Source: Woeseiaceae bacterium
Lineage (GTDB): Bacteria; Pseudomonadota; Gammaproteobacteria; Steroidobacterales; Woeseiaceae
Length of the DNA stretch: 64,000 nucleotides
Assembly (NCBI GenBank): GCA_021773055.1
Contig: JAJFKV010000004.1
Coordinates: forward strand, 1-64,000
Direction: 5' to 3'
The notes under the pieces were generated by a model. It ran no database searches. It was given only the letters and a program-made list of their open reading frames with translations, and was not told the DNA's origin. This document shows, in pieces, positions 26,310 to 35,751 of this stretch; position 1 is the stretch's first letter, and each line of letters begins with the position of its first letter. The position numbers were made by a program, and so were the translations under genes.

Positions 26310-29237
26310 ATGAGTAACAAGAGAAAATCCAAGATCAAAGCACGGCGGTCTGACAAGGCTACTGTAAGCACTCAGGACAACGTCTTTGCAGGCGCGAAAA
26401 TGCTGCCACTGGCGCTCGCGGTGTCCAGCATCTGCGCCGGCGGCGCGTACGCACAGGATGCAAACGACCGTCGTCTGGACGAAATCATCGTTACCGCACA
26501 AAAGCGCGAGGAAAACCTCCAGGACGTACCGATCACAGTCAGTCATGTCAGTGGAGATCGGATGCGAGAGCAGGCGATTGAAACACTGAAGGACATCAAG
26601 CATCTCGTGTCCGGAATAGCGATACGAGAGAATAACGACCCCCGAAACATCGGCTTGTTCATCCGTGGCATCGGTTCGCTGCAGGCCTTCATCGGTATTG
26701 AGCCGGATGCGGCCGTTATAGTTGACGGTGAGGTGCTGGCGAGAAACTCCTCATTGTTCGGCGATGTCAACGATCTCGAATCTGTATCCATTCTCAAAGG
26801 TCCGCAGGGCACGTTGTTCGGTAAGAATACAGTTGCCGGCGCGATGGTGGTGACGACCCGACGGCCTTCGCTTACGGAAAATGGCGGCAATGTACGATTC
26901 ACTGTCGCGGAAAGTGGCGACGAAGGTCTCGGCGAATTTCACCTCGCAGGCACCTACAATTGGGTCACCAGCGATACTACAGCCCTGCGCGTGAACGCTT
27001 TCACGACCGAAAACGATGGCTGGGTAGAAAATGTACTCGACGGGCCAAACGGTGGCGAGTCAGATGCTTCGGGTATCCGTGCCCAGTTTTTGTACCAGCC
27101 GAGCGATAAGTTGAGCATGGTGTTTCGCGCTGAGGCCGCCGAACGAAACCTGGGGCCTGGTACTCGAGTATTTCTGAAGCGGGATGACTGGACGATAGGC
27201 AACAATTTTGGCCAGATTCCACAGGCCGTTGTCGATGGCTTGGGACTGACCGGGCAGGCGCTGGATAACCTGCTGATTACCAATCTGCACGAAATATCTC
27301 AAACGCCCACTGGACCTGAAAACGACAAGACTTCGGCAAAGAACAATCGTGATTATGGGTTTATCGATTCATCGGCCGCATCGTTCGAACTGAATTACGA
27401 TATGGACTCGGGACATCAACTCACGTTCACATCGCATTACCGCAACAGCGATCTCGAAACCAACGACTCACTATTGTCTACGGCGGTCGATGTATTCCCG
27501 CTGAACTTCGCCGGGCCGGTGAAAAGTGACTCGTTCCAGACTGAATTTCGTATTGCATCTCCGCTGGGTGACAAAGTCGATTATGTCGCGGGGCTGTTCT
27601 TCCTGCATTCCAAGATAACGCGCGAACAAAAAGCGCTTGCGTGTCAGGACTCGGGTCTTGAGAACAGCATCATCGATGCAAACTTCGAAATTACAAATTG
27701 TGGTGGCCTGCCATTTAACTTCGAGACCTTTCCCGGCGTCGCTGGTTTTGGCGGTCAGTTTTTTGATGACCTCATCTACAACCGCGAGCTCAAGAACAAT
27801 GACCTGATCAGTACCAATACCGCTGTGTTCGGCCAGCTGAATTTCCACTTCAACGATCAATGGACGGCCGTAGTTGGCGGTCGTTTGTTATACGAACACC
27901 AGGATTTCAGCATGGATGTTCGCGATGACGGCGTGCCGAATGTTGATGTTCGTCCACGATTGCTCTGGATTCTAGACGAAACCGGCAGGCGAATTAATCT
28001 GGACGGAGTTGGTCCGGCGTGGTTGGGGGTGTCGAACCCGTTCTTCGGCACGGTTACAGACAACCCAGCAACTGATCTTGATGCAAGAGATCCAAGCAAT
28101 GCATTCACAACGGTTCAGGCCGAAAACCGGGACACTGCATTCATCTATAAGACGGCGCTGCAATGGTCCCCGGCTGACGATGTGATGTTCTATACAAGTT
28201 ACAGTACGGGCTACAAGGGCGTTGGCTGGTTTACAGACAGCGATGTTCGTCAGGTCGATCTCGATAACAACTATCCGATACCGCCGGAGGAGTCGACCAA
28301 CTTCGAGGTAGGTATTCGCTCCGAATGGTTTGGCGGTGACTTACGTTTTAACGTCACCTTTTTCGATGCAGAATTTGAGCATTACCAGGAACGGATGAAT
28401 ACGCTTAACTTCGATTTATTTCCGGTTGTCAATGGCGGTTTGAAGAATATCGTCAATGACCCCAACGCGAGCGGGCAGCCCATCCGATTATTCGATATCG
28501 TTGATGCGGGCACGTTGGAGTCCAGTGGCATCGATGCGGAGATCAGCTGGAGCGCTACCGACTGGCTGACCCTGGGCAGTACCTGGAACCATGTGACCGC
28601 AGAGTTCGGTGACACGGATATCCTAATAACCTGTGGTCAGGCTCTGTCGAATACTGCGGCCAATGGCGGTACGACCGTGCCGACCTGTACTGACCCGATT
28701 AACTACGGTGAGTTCTTCGACTACACGTTCGGACGTTTCGGACAGTTTTTTGAGCTCGACGGCGCACAACTCGCGAACGCTCCTGAGGACACCGTCACCG
28801 CCGACGCACGGGTTGACTTCGAACTCGGCAGCTGGCATTCATATGTTCGTTGGAATTACCGCTATCAGACCGAAGAGTTTACGAATCACGGTGGCTTTGC
28901 CAACAATACACCGGGAACGACAGTTGATGCTTTCGGAATCCATAATCTCTTCATCGGCGCATCATCAGCAGACGGCAAGTATAATTTTACCCTATTCGTA
29001 AAGAACCTCTTCGACGAGAACTATTACTCACGTAAGACAACCTTCGGCGACGGCCTTGCAGAGCGTGCGGTCGGTGCATATCCCCTTGCCGTTCCGGAAC
29101 TCATCGGCGTAGCACAGGCATATCCCACCTACGGAGCTGTCCCGGATGGCCGTTTCTTCCGTCAACGCCCGGAACATGGCCAGGTACCGCGCGACTTTAA
29201 CCGCTACGTTGGTGCAACGTTTGAGATGCGTTTCTGA
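26310..29237 (+). CDS. TonB-dependent receptor of the GlcNAc/chitin regulon
   Basis: About 975 aa. A long basic signal region (MSNKRKSKIKARR... ending GAYAQ), TonB box DEIIVTAQKREENLQDVPITV, plug with RGIGSLQAFIGIEPDAAVIVDGE and LKGPQGTLFGKNTVAGAM, then the barrel ending in FEMRF. No STN domain, so it is not a transducer. The frame opens at 26259, but ATG 26310 lies behind GGGGGGAA. It is under two NagR-type operators, so its likely cargo is chito-oligosaccharide or another GlcNAc-bearing glycan. A perfect 11-bp hairpin follows its stop. Confidence 0.92.
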   Translation: MSNKRKSKIKARRSDKATVSTQDNVFAGAKMLPLALAVSSICAGGAYAQDANDRRLDEIIVTAQKREENLQDVPITVSHVSGDRMREQAIETLKDIKHLVSGIAIRENNDPRNIGLFIRGIGSLQAFIGIEPDAAVIVDGEVLARNSSLFGDVNDLESVSILKGPQGTLFGKNTVAGAMVVTTRRPSLTENGGNVRFTVAESGDEGLGEFHLAGTYNWVTSDTTALRVNAFTTENDGWVENVLDGPNGGESDASGIRAQFLYQPSDKLSMVFRAEAAERNLGPGTRVFLKRDDWTIGNNFGQIPQAVVDGLGLTGQALDNLLITNLHEISQTPTGPENDKTSAKNNRDYGFIDSSAASFELNYDMDSGHQLTFTSHYRNSDLETNDSLLSTAVDVFPLNFAGPVKSDSFQTEFRIASPLGDKVDYVAGLFFLHSKITREQKALACQDSGLENSIIDANFEITNCGGLPFNFETFPGVAGFGGQFFDDLIYNRELKNNDLISTNTAVFGQLNFHFNDQWTAVVGGRLLYEHQDFSMDVRDDGVPNVDVRPRLLWILDETGRRINLDGVGPAWLGVSNPFFGTVTDNPATDLDARDPSNAFTTVQAENRDTAFIYKTALQWSPADDVMFYTSYSTGYKGVGWFTDSDVRQVDLDNNYPIPPEESTNFEVGIRSEWFGGDLRFNVTFFDAEFEHYQERMNTLNFDLFPVVNGGLKNIVNDPNASGQPIRLFDIVDAGTLESSGIDAEISWSATDWLTLGSTWNHVTAEFGDTDILITCGQALSNTAANGGTTVPTCTDPINYGEFFDYTFGRFGQFFELDGAQLANAPEDTVTADARVDFELGSWHSYVRWNYRYQTEEFTNHGGFANNTPGTTVDAFGIHNLFIGASSADGKYNFTLFVKNLFDENYYSRKTTFGDGLAERAVGAYPLAVPELIGVAQAYPTYGAVPDGRFFRQRPEHGQVPRDFNRYVGATFEMRF

Positions 29238-29253
29238 GCCAGTTTTAGTGGCC

Positions 29254-29296
29254 ATAGGTCACGGTACCCCCCCGATGTGCCGTGACCTATTCTTTG
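29254..29296 (+). terminator. Hairpin after the TBDR, possible attenuator
   Basis: ATAGGTCACGG (29254-29264) pairs perfectly with CCGTGACCTAT (29280-29290) around a 15-base loop. The bases after it (TCTTTG) are only weakly T-rich. It may end most transcripts while letting some continue into the sulfotransferase genes, or protect the TBDR message 3' end. Confidence 0.55.
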
Positions 29297-29321
29297 AATT
29301 GGTACGCAATCCTGGCAACGC

Positions 29322-31031
29322 GTGCTTGCAACAATGCTAGTCTCATTGCAAGAATGTGACTCGACAACGATAGCGTTTTCTGCCATGGCCACACAAACAG
29401 AAACCACCCTGAGTACCACCAGGCAACAGCGCTACCTGCGTCGTGCCAGAGCGGCCAGCGAGACCGATCCGTTTCTCGCTCTCGATAACGTGCACAAGCT
29501 GTTGGACGCCGGAGTCAGGACCGCAGAGATATATCACCTGCAGGCGACCCTCCTGCTAAAGCTCGGCTGTGGAACATTCGCAGCGCGGGCTGCCGAAAGT
29601 GCGCTGGACGCCGGTGCCGACAAAGCCACCATAATGTTACTGCTGCTTAACTGCTACCTGGCGGCATACCACAGAAAGCCGGCCGCTAAACTAATACCTC
29701 ATATCCTGAAGCTCGACGATTTGCCGCCGGAGGCGAAGTCGGATGTGGCGCACGGAGCACAGGAGATACACCAGTATGAGCTCGCCGAGTCTCTTTATCG
29801 TGATCTCCTTGCCGACGACCCCGCGAGCAGCAAGTTGCTTATCAATCTCGGCTACGCCTTCCAGAAGCAGGGGCAGATGGAAAGTGCGGTTGATTGTTAC
29901 CTCCGGGCGGTGGAAAGCAATCCGGAGTCCGCGAATGCTTACAAATTATTGTCATCGGTCGACAAACAAACAGCGGGCAACAATTACCTCAAGATCATGC
30001 TCGATGCCTTTCCGGACTTCGAAGAAGGCTCGGACGAATTCGTCACCGCAGCCTATGCGCTCGGGAAAACCTACGAGGACCTGAAGGACTATGACAGCGC
30101 GTACCACTACCTGAAAGCGGGCGGTGACGCCATGCGACCGAAGTCGCCATACAGCTCAGCAAGCACGGCGAAAGCATTTGCAATAACAAAGGACTATTTT
30201 GCGAATCCAACCCCGCCCGGGACGCCGCCGACAGAAATGTCAGAGCAACAGGCACCGTTGTTCATCCTCGGTATGCCACGGACGGGCTCAACGCTAGTGG
30301 ACCGAATTTTATCGAGCCACCCGGACGTCGTTTCAATGGGCGAACTGGGTTGCTTCAAGGAATCGATGAAAGTCCTGACGGGATTCGGCGGCGGTGTTGG
30401 ATTTCATGAACACTTTTACGGTCAGCCCGAGCGCGAGATCGATCTTACGCGGCTTGGCCAGTTGTATGTCGATTCGGCAGGCCCTGAAGAATTCGGCGGA
30501 CGGTATTTCATTGATAAGTACCCAATGAACTTCATGGACCTCGGCCTGATTGCAAAAGCGCTGCCGCAGGCCCGTTTCATTCACACACTGCGTGATCCGA
30601 TGGACACTTGCTTTTCAAATTTCAAACAGCTTTTCACACTGGGTTTCTACCACTATTCCTACTCAGTACAGGAATGCGCGGAATACTATCTCTTGTACAA
30701 GGATCTGATGGAATTCTGGGCTAAACAGTTGCCGGGCCGCATTCTCAACGTTCAGTACGAGAGCGTGGTCGCCGATACCGAAACGCAGGTACGCCGGTTA
30801 CTGCAATTCTTGGGCCTGGAATGGAACGATGCGTGCTTGAATTTTCACCGCAACAAAAGCCCGGTTGACACCGCCAGCCTGAGCCAGGTGCGACAGCCCA
30901 TTTACAAGTCGGCGATTCGCCATTGGACGAATTACAGGCCGTACTTGCAGGACGCGATTGACGTATTTGATAACGCCGGCTTTCCGGTAGACGGCAACGA
31001 ACACAATGCGACAACGGAGATAGTCGCATGA
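29322..31031 (+). CDS. TPR-containing sulfotransferase
   Basis: Up to 569 aa. The first half is a TPR solenoid (for example the LINLGYAFQKQGQMESAVDCYLRAVESNPESANAYKLL repeat). The second is a PAPS-dependent sulfotransferase domain: 5'-phosphosulfate loop LFILGMPRTGSTLVDRIL (around residue 317) and 3'-phosphate region FIHTLRDPMDTCFSNF. No signal peptide, so cytoplasmic. The layout is that of bacterial tyrosylprotein-sulfotransferase-like proteins; the TPRs may hold a protein substrate. ATG 29385 (MATQTETT) is a likely alternative start. The stop overlaps the dioxygenase gene by 4 bp (ATGA). Confidence 0.85.
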   Translation: MLATMLVSLQECDSTTIAFSAMATQTETTLSTTRQQRYLRRARAASETDPFLALDNVHKLLDAGVRTAEIYHLQATLLLKLGCGTFAARAAESALDAGADKATIMLLLLNCYLAAYHRKPAAKLIPHILKLDDLPPEAKSDVAHGAQEIHQYELAESLYRDLLADDPASSKLLINLGYAFQKQGQMESAVDCYLRAVESNPESANAYKLLSSVDKQTAGNNYLKIMLDAFPDFEEGSDEFVTAAYALGKTYEDLKDYDSAYHYLKAGGDAMRPKSPYSSASTAKAFAITKDYFANPTPPGTPPTEMSEQQAPLFILGMPRTGSTLVDRILSSHPDVVSMGELGCFKESMKVLTGFGGGVGFHEHFYGQPEREIDLTRLGQLYVDSAGPEEFGGRYFIDKYPMNFMDLGLIAKALPQARFIHTLRDPMDTCFSNFKQLFTLGFYHYSYSVQECAEYYLLYKDLMEFWAKQLPGRILNVQYESVVADTETQVRRLLQFLGLEWNDACLNFHRNKSPVDTASLSQVRQPIYKSAIRHWTNYRPYLQDAIDVFDNAGFPVDGNEHNATTEIVA

Positions 31032-31636
31032 ACTTTGAAGGGGATGCCATTAAGCATGGCAAATTCGATATTTCCGAACTCCGGGAAAGGGTCGCCGGCT
31101 TTGCGGAAGACGAATGGCAGGAGGATACGAGCAGGCAGGAAAGATTCGAAGCGCATACCGATACACAAACCATAAAACTGCTGTTTGATCCGGACTATCG
31201 CCACACCAATCCGACCGCGCACCCATCGTTGCAGGAATTCGCCAGCCTGATCGAACCTCTGCACAGTCACATTTTCGCTACGTTTAGCAAGACTATGCGA
31301 CAACGCAAACTGATTCGGAAAAATGGGCCGGGGTACTTTATTCGCATCGTGCTCACACGCCTCGCTGCGAACAGCAAGATTACACCGCATGTCGACGACG
31401 GAGAGTCGTTAAGACTCTGTCATCGCATTCATGTACCAATCATAACCAATGAAGACTGCTTTTTTTGCGTTGGTGAATCGAGGATACATATGCGCGCCGG
31501 TGAGATGTGGGAAATCAACAACCGCCTTGTGCACCACGTCGAAAATGGCGGCGATCACGCGAGGGTGCATCTGATTCAGGACTTTGTACAACCCGGCGAA
31601 AATGTTTTTGATCACGACGGACCAATGGTTGCCTGA
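31028..31636 (+). CDS. Aspartyl/asparaginyl beta-hydroxylase-type dioxygenase
   Basis: 202 aa, cupin-fold Fe(II)/2-oxoglutarate oxygenase of the Asp/Asn hydroxylase family. Visible ligands: His121 with Asp123 (TPHVDDG), a second His at 169 or 170 (NNRLVHHVENGG) and Arg179 (HARVHLIQDF) for 2-oxoglutarate. The MRAGEMWEINN block before the second His is family-typical. No signal, so cytoplasmic. Family members hydroxylate Asp/Asn/His side chains of proteins or free amino acids. It is translationally coupled to the TPR-sulfotransferase, which suggests a shared substrate. Confidence 0.85.
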   Translation: MNFEGDAIKHGKFDISELRERVAGFAEDEWQEDTSRQERFEAHTDTQTIKLLFDPDYRHTNPTAHPSLQEFASLIEPLHSHIFATFSKTMRQRKLIRKNGPGYFIRIVLTRLAANSKITPHVDDGESLRLCHRIHVPIITNEDCFFCVGESRIHMRAGEMWEINNRLVHHVENGGDHARVHLIQDFVQPGENVFDHDGPMVA

Positions 31637-31708
31637 GCAGGTTGCTTTGGGTAAACATTGTAATAATATCGATCGCCACATGTACGGCGATTCAATGGAG
31701 TAAAGGCA

Positions 31709-32164
31709 ATGACGGACGCAGAAACCGATGCGAGACAGGATTTCCAGACGAAACGGATTTTCGTTAAGGACTTCTCTTTTGAGGCACCTGGAGGCACCAG
31801 CACATTTACCAACCCGTGGGAGCCGGAGGTAAGCATTGATGTCGAAGTTAGCACTGACGAACTGGGTGATGACTACCACGAAGTCGTACTGACATTGACA
31901 GTAACCGTTACCAATGCTGCGACGACGGCCTTCATGACTGAGATATTGCAAGGCGGTATCTTTCTTTGCAGTGGATTCAGTGGCAGCGATTTGCACCGAA
32001 TTTTACATACGGTTTGTCCAAACCTGTTATTTCCATATGCGAGCGAAGCTGTCGACGGCATGACGCTCAAAGGCAGTTTCCCGGCCCTTATGCTACAGCC
32101 CGTAAATTTCAATGCGCTGTACGAGCAAAACAAACCCGAAGAGCAGGCGGAGAGCGGCGATTAA
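31709..32164 (+). CDS. secB: SecB-family export chaperone (paralogue)
   Basis: 151 aa against 155 for Escherichia coli SecB, alignable from end to end: RIFVKDFSFEAPGG, WEPEVSIDVEVSTDELGDDYHEVVLTLTVTVTN, AFMTEILQGGIFLCSG, CPNLLFPYASEAV and GSFPALMLQPVNFNALYEQ. SecB keeps outer-membrane and periplasmic precursors unfolded and passes them to SecA. The housekeeping secB normally sits with grxC/gpsA, not here. Its place between a dioxygenase and a sulfotransferase behind a 975-aa TBDR argues for a client-dedicated copy. AAAGG precedes the ATG. Confidence 0.9.
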   Translation: MTDAETDARQDFQTKRIFVKDFSFEAPGGTSTFTNPWEPEVSIDVEVSTDELGDDYHEVVLTLTVTVTNAATTAFMTEILQGGIFLCSGFSGSDLHRILHTVCPNLLFPYASEAVDGMTLKGSFPALMLQPVNFNALYEQNKPEEQAESGD

Positions 32165-33113
32165 CCTGCGCTTACGCAAAGCCGTACGACGACTCGCCAA
32201 TCAGGTCTCCGCAGGCGAGTTGAGCGACTGTTTTGCGAATCCGGTATTTATCGTGTCGGCGCCGAGAGCCGGGAGTACGTTGCTGTTCAGTCTGTTGTCG
32301 GAGAGTCCGGATATATGGACAATTGGTGGTGAGAGTCACGGCATATACGCCCAGTTTCCGCACCTCGTGGGGCAAGACGCAAATTTCGCGTCCGGACGGC
32401 TGGATGCTTCGCACGCGGATGAACGCACTTGCCAACAGATGAGGTTGTGCTATCTCGCGCTGGCCAAGGACAGGTCCGACCGACGCCTGCTAAATGAAGT
32501 CAAGGAAGGCCGCGCGCAAGACTACGTTTTTCTGGAAAAAACGCCAAGGAACTCACTCAACCTGGGCTTCCTGCAGGCCGTGTTTCCGGAAGCGAGGTAT
32601 ATCTACTTGCATCGCGATCCACGCGAAAATATCAGCAGCATCATGGAAGGCTGGGAGCTCGGCGGAAAGTCAGGTGAGTTCGTAACTTTTAGAAACCTTC
32701 CTGATTGGCCGCTTGGATACTGGTGCTTCCTGTTGCCGCCGAACTGGGCCTCATTGAAAGGTCGTCCTATCGAAGAAATCGCCGCCTTCCAATGGCAGGA
32801 ATGCAACGAAATCATATTGGAAGATCTGTCGAGTCTGCCTTCGGACCGCTGGACCAGTATTTCCTATAGCGACCTAATCGGGAGTCCTTCTGAAGAGCTG
32901 CAGCGCCTCTGTGACTTTTGCGGCGCGGGCAGCGGAGACTATTTGCTCCGCAGGACCGAGGACAACCTGCCTTTGTCGGCATCGACGATATCACCGCCGC
33001 GCAAGAACAAGTGGAAACGACACGAGGCTGAAATAGCCGGTGTTCTGCCGGGGCTGGCAAATACGATGACACGCATCGAGAACGCGCATACAGCAAGTGG
33101 GATGGGGACGTGA
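32112..33113 (+). CDS. Second PAPS-dependent sulfotransferase
   Basis: Up to 333 aa, without TPRs. The 5' loop is VFIVSAPRAGSTLLFSLL (Ser49 to Thr56), and the 3'-phosphate region is ARYIYLHRDPRENISSIM after FLEKTPRNSLNLGFL. The ATG at 32112 lies inside the secB gene (53-bp overlap); a TTG at 32220, just ahead of the conserved domain, is an alternative, so the N-terminus is uncertain. No signal peptide. The stop is 8 bp before the hexosaminidase start. A substrate cannot be named; the local setting allows a protein or a glycan. Confidence 0.82.
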   Translation: MRCTSKTNPKSRRRAAINLRLRKAVRRLANQVSAGELSDCFANPVFIVSAPRAGSTLLFSLLSESPDIWTIGGESHGIYAQFPHLVGQDANFASGRLDASHADERTCQQMRLCYLALAKDRSDRRLLNEVKEGRAQDYVFLEKTPRNSLNLGFLQAVFPEARYIYLHRDPRENISSIMEGWELGGKSGEFVTFRNLPDWPLGYWCFLLPPNWASLKGRPIEEIAAFQWQECNEIILEDLSSLPSDRWTSISYSDLIGSPSEELQRLCDFCGAGSGDYLLRRTEDNLPLSASTISPPRKNKWKRHEAEIAGVLPGLANTMTRIENAHTASGMGT

Positions 33114-33121
33114 GAGGCCTA

Positions 33122-35743
33122 ATGACACGCTCTATGCCGGCGATGGCTCTGAACCTGATCGTGCTATTGAGTCTGGTTGCACTGGGCGCATGCGACTCTG
33201 AGCGAACGGTCGGCACAAGCCGTGTGTCCGAGATTACCCAGGAACAGCTGGACGATTTGGCAGCATCGCTGGATGTGCGCTACACGGTTATCAATAATCT
33301 TGAAAAGGGACGTTGTGGCAAAGCGGGCAGATGTTTTTCTGTGAAAATAGTCCTGACCTCGCCCGAGGCAGTCTCCGCCAGTGGCTGGCAGCTCTATTTT
33401 AGCCAGTATTTTCCGTTGCACGAGGTCGTTAGTGACGAGTTTATTGTTGATACGATTAACGGAGACCTGAAACGCATCGTGCCCAGTGAAAATTACCGCC
33501 GTTTCAAAAGAGGGCAGAGCAAAGAATTAACACTGTATCTTGCCGGAACGCATGGCAATGAATTCGAGGCGATGCCGAACTACTATGTCGTTGCCGATGG
33601 TTTGGAGCCGCGGCTTGTAGAGAGCACCGTGCCAACACAAGATCCGCAGACCGGCCTGGAAATCATGCCGCACCTGGTTGGTTTCACTGATGCCGAGCGG
33701 CAGTTTCGAATATCCGACGCCGAGAAGATCGAGTGGGCAACAAGCTCGGTGTTGTACGAAAGAAACGAGAATACTGTGCTCGATCCGGGGGCTGTTGCCA
33801 GCGATATCATTCCGACGCCGTTGGCTTTCGAGCTGGATTCCGAGGGCGAGAAGCTGGATCTGGCCAGCGGAATCTCGGTCGCGCTGCAGGGCGTGGACCG
33901 GGATCACATCGCCACGGCTCTGGACCGGCTCGGCCGCTTCGGCGTCGACGAGAACCAATCCGGCGTGCCCCTGACAATCAGTGTTATCCCTTCGAAGACA
34001 GCGATCCCGGGTGCCTATTCTCTGCTGATAGAACGCGAATTCATCAACATAGAAGCGGTCGACGCGGCGGGTGCTTTTTACGCATTGCAGTCTGTTGCGG
34101 GACTCATGAGCATCGGTGATGTGCGGATCCCATTGGCAATGATTACTGACCAACCACGTTACGGATTTCGTGGAATACACATTGATGTGGCGCGAAACTT
34201 CCATTCCAAAGAGCTCATTTTACGTCTCATTGAGCAAATGGCGGCGTACAAGCTGAACAAGCTGCACTTTCATTTGGGTGATGACGAAGGCTGGAGAATG
34301 GAGATTCCAGGCTTGCCCGAACTGACAGACGTCGGCAGCCGCCGCTGTCATGATGAGTCGGAATCGACTTGCCTGTTGCCACAACTGGGTTCCGGCCCTT
34401 TCGGCGATAGTGCTGTCAACGGTTACTATTCGGTTTCTGACTATCAGGAAATACTCGCTGCCGCGACCGCGCACCACGTCCAGGTAATTCCTTCCTTCGA
34501 TATGCCCGGACATTCACGTGCAGCGGTCAAGTCCATGGAGGCTCGTTATCGGAAGCTGCGCGAAGCTGGTGACAGGCAGGAGGCAACTCGATACCTGTTA
34601 ACAGACCTGGACGACAAGAGTAGATACAACAGCATTCAGAACTACACTGACAATACGATAAACGTCTGCATGCAATCGTCGTACGCATTCGTCGACAAGG
34701 TGGTATCGGAACTGCAAGAAATACATGCGATTGCCGGCCACCCCCTGACGCGTTATCACATTGGGGCGGACGAAACTGCGGGTGCGTGGAAAGATTCCCC
34801 GGCGTGCGAGCGCTTTCTTGCGGAAAATAGCGACGGTGTTGATCGAGTTGATCAGTTGGGAGCCTATTTCATTGAGCGGGTTGCGGGCGTGCTGGCCAGC
34901 AAAGGCATTGAGCCAGCGGGTTGGGGTGACGGTATGGGGCATACCGACGCGGAACGAATGCCGGCCATCGTTCAGTCCAATGCCTGGGGGCGCCTGATCG
35001 ACCCGGCACACGTTGCGGCGCACAAACAGGTCAACGATGGCTGGCAAGTCGTAATATCCGTCCCCGATGCAACTTACTTCGATTTTCCCTATGAGGCGGA
35101 TCCTAAGGAACGGGGTTTTTATTGGGCGTCGCGGCAAACCAATAGCCGCAAGGTTTTCGAGTTCATGCCGGATAACCTGCCCGCGCACGCTGAATTCTGG
35201 ACCGATTCGGAAGGCCTGGATATGCAATTGAACGACCAGAATCCGATGCAGAAGGGCGCTGGATTCGTGGGACTTCAGGGGCACTTTTGGTCGGAGACAT
35301 TACGCACCGATGAGCAGCTCGAATACATGGCTTTCCCGCGCCTGCTGGCCTTGGCCGAGCGTGCCTGGCACGCGGCGTCATGGGAGGTTCCTTACGATCA
35401 CGCGGGAGCAAATTACGACCCGACCAGTGGCCGTTTCACGAGTGAGATGCGGCAGCGACGAGACCGAGAATGGAATCGCTTTGCGAACCTCGTTGCTGGC
35501 AAGGAACTTGCGAAACTCGATCATGCAGGCCTTCATTACCGTATACCGACGGTCGGAGCGAAGTTGATTGAAGGAATACTGCACTGCAACCTGATTTTTC
35601 CGGGGCTGGCAATCGAATACCGATTGGGCGAGGCCGAGTGGCAAGTCTATTCCAGTCCTGTTCCCGCAGGCGATGCGGCCATTGAAGTGAGAGCCGTTTC
35701 CGCCGATGGCAAGCGCAAAGGGCGGCCGCTTCAGGTGCAATAG
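33122..35743 (+). CDS. Beta-N-acetylhexosaminidase lipoprotein (GH20)
   Basis: About 873 aa. Lipoprotein signal (LVALGAC), an N-terminal chitobiase-type carbohydrate-binding domain (about 35-180), a GH20b domain (PTPLAFELDSEG... to GAFYALQSVAGL) and the catalytic barrel (YGFRGIHIDVARNFHSKELILRLIEQMAAYKLNKLHFHLGDDEGWRMEI). The acid pair is Asp-Glu in HIGADETAGAW (about 550-551). A C-terminal Ig-like chitobiase domain closes it. It releases GlcNAc from chito-oligosaccharides, feeding the Nag genes. GAGAGG precedes ATG 33122; a GTG at 33110 overlaps the previous stop. Confidence 0.93.
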   Translation: MTRSMPAMALNLIVLLSLVALGACDSERTVGTSRVSEITQEQLDDLAASLDVRYTVINNLEKGRCGKAGRCFSVKIVLTSPEAVSASGWQLYFSQYFPLHEVVSDEFIVDTINGDLKRIVPSENYRRFKRGQSKELTLYLAGTHGNEFEAMPNYYVVADGLEPRLVESTVPTQDPQTGLEIMPHLVGFTDAERQFRISDAEKIEWATSSVLYERNENTVLDPGAVASDIIPTPLAFELDSEGEKLDLASGISVALQGVDRDHIATALDRLGRFGVDENQSGVPLTISVIPSKTAIPGAYSLLIEREFINIEAVDAAGAFYALQSVAGLMSIGDVRIPLAMITDQPRYGFRGIHIDVARNFHSKELILRLIEQMAAYKLNKLHFHLGDDEGWRMEIPGLPELTDVGSRRCHDESESTCLLPQLGSGPFGDSAVNGYYSVSDYQEILAAATAHHVQVIPSFDMPGHSRAAVKSMEARYRKLREAGDRQEATRYLLTDLDDKSRYNSIQNYTDNTINVCMQSSYAFVDKVVSELQEIHAIAGHPLTRYHIGADETAGAWKDSPACERFLAENSDGVDRVDQLGAYFIERVAGVLASKGIEPAGWGDGMGHTDAERMPAIVQSNAWGRLIDPAHVAAHKQVNDGWQVVISVPDATYFDFPYEADPKERGFYWASRQTNSRKVFEFMPDNLPAHAEFWTDSEGLDMQLNDQNPMQKGAGFVGLQGHFWSETLRTDEQLEYMAFPRLLALAERAWHAASWEVPYDHAGANYDPTSGRFTSEMRQRRDREWNRFANLVAGKELAKLDHAGLHYRIPTVGAKLIEGILHCNLIFPGLAIEYRLGEAEWQVYSSPVPAGDAAIEVRAVSADGKRKGRPLQVQ

Positions 35744-35751
35744 CGCAGATC

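Noticed and set aside
29359-29370. GACAACGATAGC before the TPR-sulfotransferase as a fifth NagR operator
   Set aside because: Only the left half matches; symmetry is lost, so I do not count it as an operator.
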